A program made the translations under genes and the position numbers. From Siphonodentalium dalli (lineage: Eukaryota > Mollusca > Scaphopoda > Gadilida > Siphonodentaliidae): a DNA stretch of 64,000 nucleotides. The stretch is taken from contig CP136067.1 of assembly GCA_032622095.1 (NCBI GenBank), forward strand, positions 80,566,705 to 80,630,704, written 5' to 3'. Below, piece by piece: positions 57,487-64,000 of this stretch; position 1 is the first letter of the stretch; every line of letters starts with the position of its first letter. The notes beneath the pieces are model-generated. The model was not told where the DNA came from and did not search any database. It saw nothing but the letters and a program-made list of their open reading frames with translations.

Positions 57487-59246
57487 GTAAGAATAGTGTT
57501 AACAAAGTGACCAAAACAAAGTCGAGAATTTGACATTGGTAGTACTGGATATTAAAAAATTGTAAAATTGCATAAGAAATATCAATTTCACCCCTCCTGC
57601 ACAACAATGTTGTATGTTGGGGGGAGGGCAGCTACAGGAAAGTACTGGAATTAGCTAGTCTTATCTGTCATTACATCTGGTCATGGAGGCAATTTCTCAG
57701 CTTTTATTCCTTCAAAATACCCACACTGGGTGGTGTTACTGGATAATAAGCATCATTAGTCTCGGAAGATATCTCAAACACTGGTTGCCAGATTTGAATG
57801 AAATTTGGTATTGGTGTCCACGTTTTCATTCTACTGTCATTCTATGATTATCTGGAAATATAGATTGATTTTCCATCTGCACAAATATCTCATCCATGGT
57901 AACTGTTTCAATATCAATAAAATTCAGTATAGATCTTCACCACTGGAAGTGCTTTTAAATAAATTGATCCATGGATGTTCCACATTATCAATTCTCTATT
58001 TTTTCTGCTTTGTTTATCTCGATATACCAACACTATGCCGATTTAGATCAAGCCATGAATATCTACTCAGGCTACACACGTAGAGATCATACTGCACAAG
58101 TTCAACACCTGGGAACATTTGAAGATCTGATGGAGTAACTTCATAGCATTGAAAAAAAAACACTGCTTATATATATATCTTAGTTCCTTAATATATGAGT
58201 TATTCCTCAGCAGCTGGAGGTATCAGCTCGAGATTACAAGATTCAGACAGAATTTGTGAGCCGATTTCATGATAAACATGAATTGATTTACCTGGGTAAA
58301 ATTGTATGATTTGTAAGCAATGTAAAGTGAAATGAACTCACAAAAGTTACCTAAATTATAAAATTTTGAGCTGAATTTCATCTAATATGAAACACATTAC
58401 ATGGTTCGTACACCTATCCTGGAAACTGGAAAATACTGCAAATTGAAATTTGGGAATTTAAAGTTCTTGAAACTCCTTGAATTTTTTTTTTTTTCAACGA
58501 TACTGGAACATACTGGAAAACACAGCAAATGTTTTATAATATTTGCTGTAAGTGCCTGGTAGCACTTCTATCAGATTCAAGTTCCCTTTGATTCCAAGCT
58601 TATCCCCGTCATGCCACATACAAAAACAGTTTGCTGTTGATATGAACTGTTCAAATTTCAGCATTTCTCATTGATGATTTCTGTTAACAGTTTGGTGAGT
58701 GTCCGAGATATAAAAACTTATAGATCTAAACATAGATATATTAATAATATACTGGATATTTGGTCCTTAATAATACTTGAAATAATGCAATGGAAAAGTA
58801 CTGGAATTTCATTTGAAAAATGTGTACAAACCCTGTAATGTTAATGAACATGTAGAAACTAAGAAATATATTGTCCCATGTTATTTTGTCGATGTTATAA
58901 AGTTCCCCGTCGAATATAAAAAGTTCCTATGTTTTGAACTGGTAGAATATGATCTCTATTGGCGCAGTCAGAGTAATAGAGATTCATGGTATGATCTATA
59001 TGCGTACTCTAAAAGTAAATTTATTCATGGTGTTCCAATTTTCGTGGTTGTTGATAGTCAATTTCGCTTTATTGCATAGCGTCGGTGCATGGCCTTTCTC
59101 ATGCAATTAACCAAATATGCATAAAGCCGAAATCACCCCATCACCCCATTTGAGGTTCTTAGATTTTTAGTTTGTACCGTAGTACCACGATATAGCGAAA
59201 TCATTATGTCAGCGTCTATCAATTTCAAATTTCATCTCATACCTTG
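57487..59246. repeat. PA2G4 intron 5, dispersed repeat shared with LIN9 intron 4
   Basis: Blocks at 58050-58985 match 18950-19475 in the same order (GAATATCTACTCAGGCTACA, CAGCTCGAGATT, GTTATAAAGTTCCC, GAATATGATCTCTATTGGCG). Around 57740-57830 a phrase like family C occurs. No coding exon was recognised. Confidence 0.45.
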
Positions 59247-62200
59247 TTAGCTCAACTTTACTTTGTAAAGTTTGAGCTATTGCCATGGCTTTGTCGTCCG
59301 TCGTGCGTGTGTACGTAAGGCGTCAACAATGCAGGCTACAGGTCGTACCTTTGGTCGGATCATTATGAAATTTGTCATAGCTGTTGACATCAACATTTAG
59401 ACCAGAATGATTAATTTTGGGGTCATTCGGAAAAAAAACTTGGCCGCCAGCAGCCATCTTTGATTTCAAAATTCAATCCATTAGCACGGGCTACAGGCCG
59501 TACTGTTCGTCTGATCATCATGAAATTTGTCATGGATGTTAATATTGACATGTAGATGGGAACGAGTAATTTTGGTGTCATTCGGCCCAAAAACATGGCC
59601 GCCAGCAGCCATCTTGGATTTTACTCTTTGTATGACTAAATTCTTTAGCACGGGCTACAGGTCGTACTTTTATTCTGATCATCATAAATTTTGTCAAGAA
59701 TGTTAATAATGACATGTAGATGGGAACGAGTCATTTTGGGGTCATTCGGCCAAAAAACATGGCCGCCAGCAGCCATCTTGAATTTTACTCTTTGTATGAC
59801 TAAATCCTTTAGCACGGGCTACAGGTCGTACCTTTAGTCTGATCATCATAAAATTTGTCATGGCTGTTGAAATTGGAATGTAGATGGGAACGAGTCATTT
59901 TGGGGTCACTCGGACAAAAAACATGGCCGCCAGCGGTAGAGCTGAAACGGTTGACCCATTCTTCTAACCGGTTAACCATCGGGGGTTAACCGGATTTCAA
60001 CCGGTTAACCGCTAAATTTCTATCGGACTTCTCTCACACTAATTATGTCGACATTATGCCTGGCTCCAGGGACAAACCTAGGTGAGAAGTAGTAGCTGAA
60101 ATAAAGACCTTATTCACGGCATTTAACGATATTCAAAAACACGCATTCACTGTTATTTTGCTGGCTCTCGTGATGGGGAATGAGCAAGTGAAATTTGTGA
60201 ATGGCAGGAGAGATAGCTTATTTGCCGTGATCAGCATATGTTTGGGCATTTGTAAAACGAGTAAAATAGTATGGGTATTGGTAAAACGAGTAACAAAACT
60301 ATATATTAAAGATCTGTAATATATCATTATCATAATTGGTATATCCTCCAATGCATTATATATAAAGACAAGAAAGTAATAACTAGATAACAAAAAGGAA
60401 GGTCAGTTAGGTCAGACTCGCAGTCCTATTCAGTATTCGAGCTATTCGTCGGTATCATGATAGCGGACACTAGTGTTGGGAGGTTATATAATTTACGTTT
60501 CGGTTTCGGTTTTAGTATGCAATCACTTAACATATAGAAATTACTGCCAAATTGAGTGTTAATTAGTCCCACAGGCACAACCAGTTACAGAGTAGCATAG
60601 AGCATCAATTTCCTTGATAAAAGGGAAGATTATTGAAGAAGTTTTGGGTTGCTTCAACTACGATGTCTGTTTGGTCACTCAATTGAATTGATCATATTAA
60701 ATCACAACAGGGAGGAAGAACGGGAAGAGTGAAGACATTGTGCAGCTGATCTCAATCTTATATATAGTATGTCGTGGTGTGGTTCCAATTTGAATCCATG
60801 TTGCTTCGTGCAGTATTAACTATTAAGTTACGAAAGCACGCATTGCCACACAATGCCACTTTTACGTTGTCACTTCCTTGTGTGCATTCAAACTTGATAC
60901 ACAGTGACTGCACACGTGCTTTTGTCGGAAGAAAACTTCAAAGGGTCGGAATTGATTGAAGGTCGCCGACACTTCCAGACAGTTCGAGAATTGCTACTAA
61001 GTATCTGATACTACCGCGTGTACCAATTAATGCTTGCATTGCACTCTACTATCGGTGACACGGGATTTAGTATTAGTTTTGCATCATTTAACCTAATATT
61101 TTGAGGATTATTCACGTTTACATTCAACTGACAACGGGATGCGGTTACGTCCGGTTCATTTTTTTCTAACCGGTTACGTCGCTAACCGGATGCTAACCGG
61201 TTAACCGTCTAACCGTTTCAGCTCTAGCCAGCGGCCATCTTGGATTTCAAAATTTAATCCATTAGCACGGGCCACAGGTCGTACTATTCGTCTGATCATC
61301 ATGAAATTTGTCATGGATGATAATATTGACATGTAGATGGGATCGAGTAATTTTTGGGGTCATTCGGCCAAAAATCATGGCCGCCAGCAGCCATCTTGGA
61401 TTTTACTCTTTGTATGACTAAATTCTTTAGCACGGGCTACAGGTCGTACTTTTATTCTGATCATCATAAAATTTGTCATGAATGTTAATAATGACATGTA
61501 GATGGGAACGAGTCATTTTGGGGTCATTCGGCCAAAAAACATGGCCGCCTGCAGCCATCTTGGATTTTACTCTTTGTATGACTAAATCCTTTAGCACGGG
61601 CTACAGGTCGTACCTTTAGTCTGATCATCATAAAATTTGTCATGGCTGTTGAAATTGGAATGTAGATGGGAACGAGTCATTTTGGGGTCACTCGGACAAA
61701 AAATATGGCCGCCAGCAGCCATCTTTGATTTTACTCTTTGTATGACTAAATCCTTTAGCACGGGCTACAGGTCGTACCTTTAGTCTGATCATCATTAAAT
61801 TTGTCATGGCTGTTGAAATTGGAATATAGATGGGAATGAGTCATTTTGGGGTCATTCGGATAAAAAACATGGCCCCCCAGTGGCCATCTTGGATTTCAAA
61901 ATTTAATCCATTATCACAGGCCCATTGTCGTACTATTCGTCTGATCATCATGAAATTTGTCATGGATGTTAATATTGACATAGATGGGAACGAGTAATTT
62001 TTGGGGTCATTCGGCCAAAAAACATGGCCGCCAGCAGCCATCTTGGATTTTACTCTTTGTATGACTAAATTCTTTAGCACGGGCTACAGGTCCTACTTTT
62101 AGTCTGATCATCATAAAATTTGTCATGAATGTTAATAATGACATGTAGATGGGAACTAGTCATTTTGGGGTCATTCGGCCAAAAAACGTGGCCGCCAGCA

Positions 62201-62508
62201 GCCTTCTTGGATTTTACTCTTTGTATGACTAAATTCTTTAGCATGGGCTACAGGTCGTACCTTTAGTCTGATCGTCATAAAATTTGTCATGGATGTTAAC
62301 GATGACATGTAGATGGGAACGACTCATTTTGGGGTCATTTGGCCGAAAACATGGCCGCCAGCAGCCATCTTGGATTTTACTTTTCTCTTCATGTCTATAA
62401 ACTAGTATTAGACATTCAACTTTCCACATTCCTAATCGCTCCATTGACTGTAATACATTAAATTATTCCCTTTCCAAGTTGAGCTACAGTGTCATTGACA
62501 CTTTCATT
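59247..62508 (+). repeat. Dispersed repeat family B, long array interrupted by a hAT-like element
   Basis: It starts TTAGCTCAACTTTACTTTGT, AAAGTTTGAGCTATTGCC, and ends AAGTTGAGCTACAGTGTCAT, TGACACTTTCATT. About eleven units of 160-190 bp are present, each with ATGGCCGCCAGCAGCCATCT or a variant. They are split by the element at 59937-61226. ORFs at 61841-62080 and 62238-62444 are unit shadows. Confidence 0.85.
59937..61226. mobile_element. hAT-like element inserted in the family B array
   Basis: The perfect 16-bp ends TAGAGCTGAAACGGTT and AACCGTTTCAGCTCTA are flanked by the perfect 8-bp repeat GCCAGCGG at 59929-59936 and 61227-61234. Subterminal AACCGGTTAACC palindromes occur at both ends. 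It is 1290 bp without a transposase ORF. Confidence 0.92.
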
Positions 62509-62785
62509 GTAAATTACTATTATGTCAATAAACTGATTCATTAACATCTTTATTTGTTGTTACATGTATAAAATGATTACATACCATCATTATCACACAC
62601 AAAAAACATTAAGAAAAAAACCCATTTCGAAACGTGTTGTTTATAATTTCTCCCATCCCATAATTTCTATTCCCTATCTATTTATAGATAGATAAATACA
62701 TTGTATGGGAGGCCAGACCAAACACATTCCTTGTTATTTCCATTACAGAATGGATTTGTATTGAGTACGCAATTGTGTTTACTAC

Positions 62786-62791
62786 TTTATT
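62786..62791 (-). promoter_or_regulatory. Polyadenylation signal AATAAA
   Basis: A canonical AATAAA on the minus strand lies 28 bp downstream of the TAA of the candidate terminal exon at 62819-62907. In AT-rich DNA this could be chance, so it is supportive only. Confidence 0.35.
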
Positions 62792-62818
62792 TTAATATAA
62801 AAACAGCAAAAACAACAA

Positions 62819-62907
62819 TTACTTGTTGCTGATTCCCTCGGTCACCTGCATGGGCATTATCGGAACGGTATATTCAGCGTCATCATCATCAGATTCTGCA
62901 TCGGGAG
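62819..62907 (-). CDS. Candidate terminal exon of an unrecognised minus-strand gene
   Basis: A minus-strand reading frame follows the acceptor CCGACCCGCAG. It encodes PDAESDDDDAEYTVPIMPMQ then VTEGISNK and a TAA stop. An AATAAA signal lies 28 bp after the stop. The acidic cluster and non-repetitive sequence look like a true C-terminus, but the family was not recognised. The upstream exon must end in phase 1. An ATG at 63651-63649 on the same strand opens a 15-codon stretch (MSRLRVQSTPVQQPY) plus one base before a weak GT. That would fit the phase but is unproven. If real, the gene is nested antisense in the last visible PA2G4 intron. Confidence 0.4.
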
Positions 62908-64000
62908 CTGCGGGTCGGATAAAACCCGAGAATAAATCATAGTGAACCATTGTTACACTAATGAGTTGAAATCGTTGAATAACCACGACACACATGGTGT
63001 TTGGATGAGAAACAAAGACAGTGTTGTTTTAGCCTTTGTGTCTAACTTGGGGAAACAGTGATGTCAACCAGCTGTTCAGTTAATGATAAGCCATCCCGTT
63101 ATTTCTATACTAAATATGTAAACATGTTTCTATTCATTAAATTATTGTCGGTAATTCCCGTATCTATAGTCTATAGTAGTCTATAGTTTATATCAATGTT
63201 CAGACTTAATCCGATTAGGAAAATATTAAACCCGGTGCTTTATTCGTGATCCGTTGTCCACATAGAGGATGTTACAATAGCGACTAATTGCATGTTTAAC
63301 AAAAGCCAGTAAGTGTAATTAATTAACAGTACAAAATGTACTGACAAAAGACAGTTGTATTTCTGCTGGTATGGAAAAGCACGTGTTTGAATATTTAGAG
63401 TTATCGCTCCTAAACTGTTTATACTGTAAAACGTGAACAAAATGTAGTTTAAAAATATTAATGTCGATAACCTTTATTTTTGTTTCCCCTTCTGTCCCAT
63501 TATTATACCCACTGTGTGTTTACATAACCAGGAAGCCAGTTCTTTGTGTTTGGCCACATGTAGGAACATACCGACGTTGTCACTGAACACGAAAAATGTT
63601 TTTACAGTACGGTTGTTGGACAGGCGTGCTTTGCACGCGCAAGCGACTCATGTTTACCGCGTTTTCAGCTATACGCCGTTAGAGATTGGGTTATAAATGA
63701 GATTTTAAGATTCACTTTATTTCATTTTATTGAATATTCTCACTTGCCTACGAAGTATAATTTTCCGTTTTGAATAAAATATTATATTTCTCAAGTTCGT
63801 CAATCTTTTTTGCTGTCTACAAGCTGATAGCAAATACTTACTTACCACTGCTGAAATGTTTCGAAACAGGAAATGTTTGAACAGAAGCATGTTAGAAGAA
63901 ATAGAAAAGCACGTTAGTTTCGGTTTCGGTTTAGTAATTGGCTTCCTTGTTGGTGGAATTCCCGTGAAAATCTTCCTTTCACTTTGAATCCTCAGAATTG
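62908..64000. other. Right edge, PA2G4 intron 5, unresolved
   Basis: This may hold upstream exons of the candidate minus-strand gene. A donor-like GTAAGTAAGT on the minus strand lies at 63834-63843 and an ATG at 63651. Neither can be confirmed. The phrase GTTTCGGTTTCGGTTT at about 63916 also occurs near 60500. Confidence 0.3.

Overview
The window is animal nuclear DNA: AT-rich, intron-dense and packed with transposons. Two genes are recognisable from spliced exons, LIN9 and PA2G4. The repeat families, the divergence of the proteins from vertebrates and the heavy load of small DNA transposons fit a lophotrochozoan, most likely a mollusc; that placement is inference.

Genes. LIN9, a MuvB/DREAM cell-cycle regulator, lies on the minus strand. 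Ten coding exons can be joined with intact reading frame from 31472 down to 1722 (403 residues). The C-terminal exons lie beyond the left edge. PA2G4 (EBP1, an inactive methionine-aminopeptidase-fold growth regulator) lies on the plus strand. Five coding exons run from 41737 to 57486 (166 residues) and the rest lies beyond the right edge. The two genes are divergent, separated by about 10 kb. An E2F-type site (TTTTCGCGCC) lies just upstream of the PA2G4 start. A short minus-strand terminal exon of an unrecognised gene (62819-62907, with AATAAA downstream) lies inside the large last PA2G4 intron.

Mobile DNA. Almost every intron holds recognisable elements. (1) At least nine hAT-like elements carry 8-bp target duplications, seven of them perfect. 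One 6.7-kb element in PA2G4 intron 1 contains further elements nested inside it. (2) TTAA-bounded, piggyBac-type non-autonomous elements occur at 1888, 4145, 11773, 15011, 35941, 55007 and 55239. Several sit within 20-90 bp of LIN9 exon edges. (3) Helitron-like elements include a head-to-tail pair at 28454-29978 and a 3-kb copy at 37301-40310. (4) There is a pogo/Tigger-like element at 12427-14401, a TA-flanked element at 16747-17997, a Harbinger/MADF remnant at 40500-41325, and a decayed CR1/jockey-type LINE end at 35040-35940. (5) Several dispersed families consist of 120-190 bp units next to GTCC/TGTC microsatellites. (6) A 29-bp minisatellite occupies LIN9 intron 2.

No bacterial-type operon, CRISPR array, rRNA gene or convincing functional tRNA gene was seen. 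Most ORFs longer than 60 codons are shadows of repeats. All calls come from reading the sequence; no search was run.
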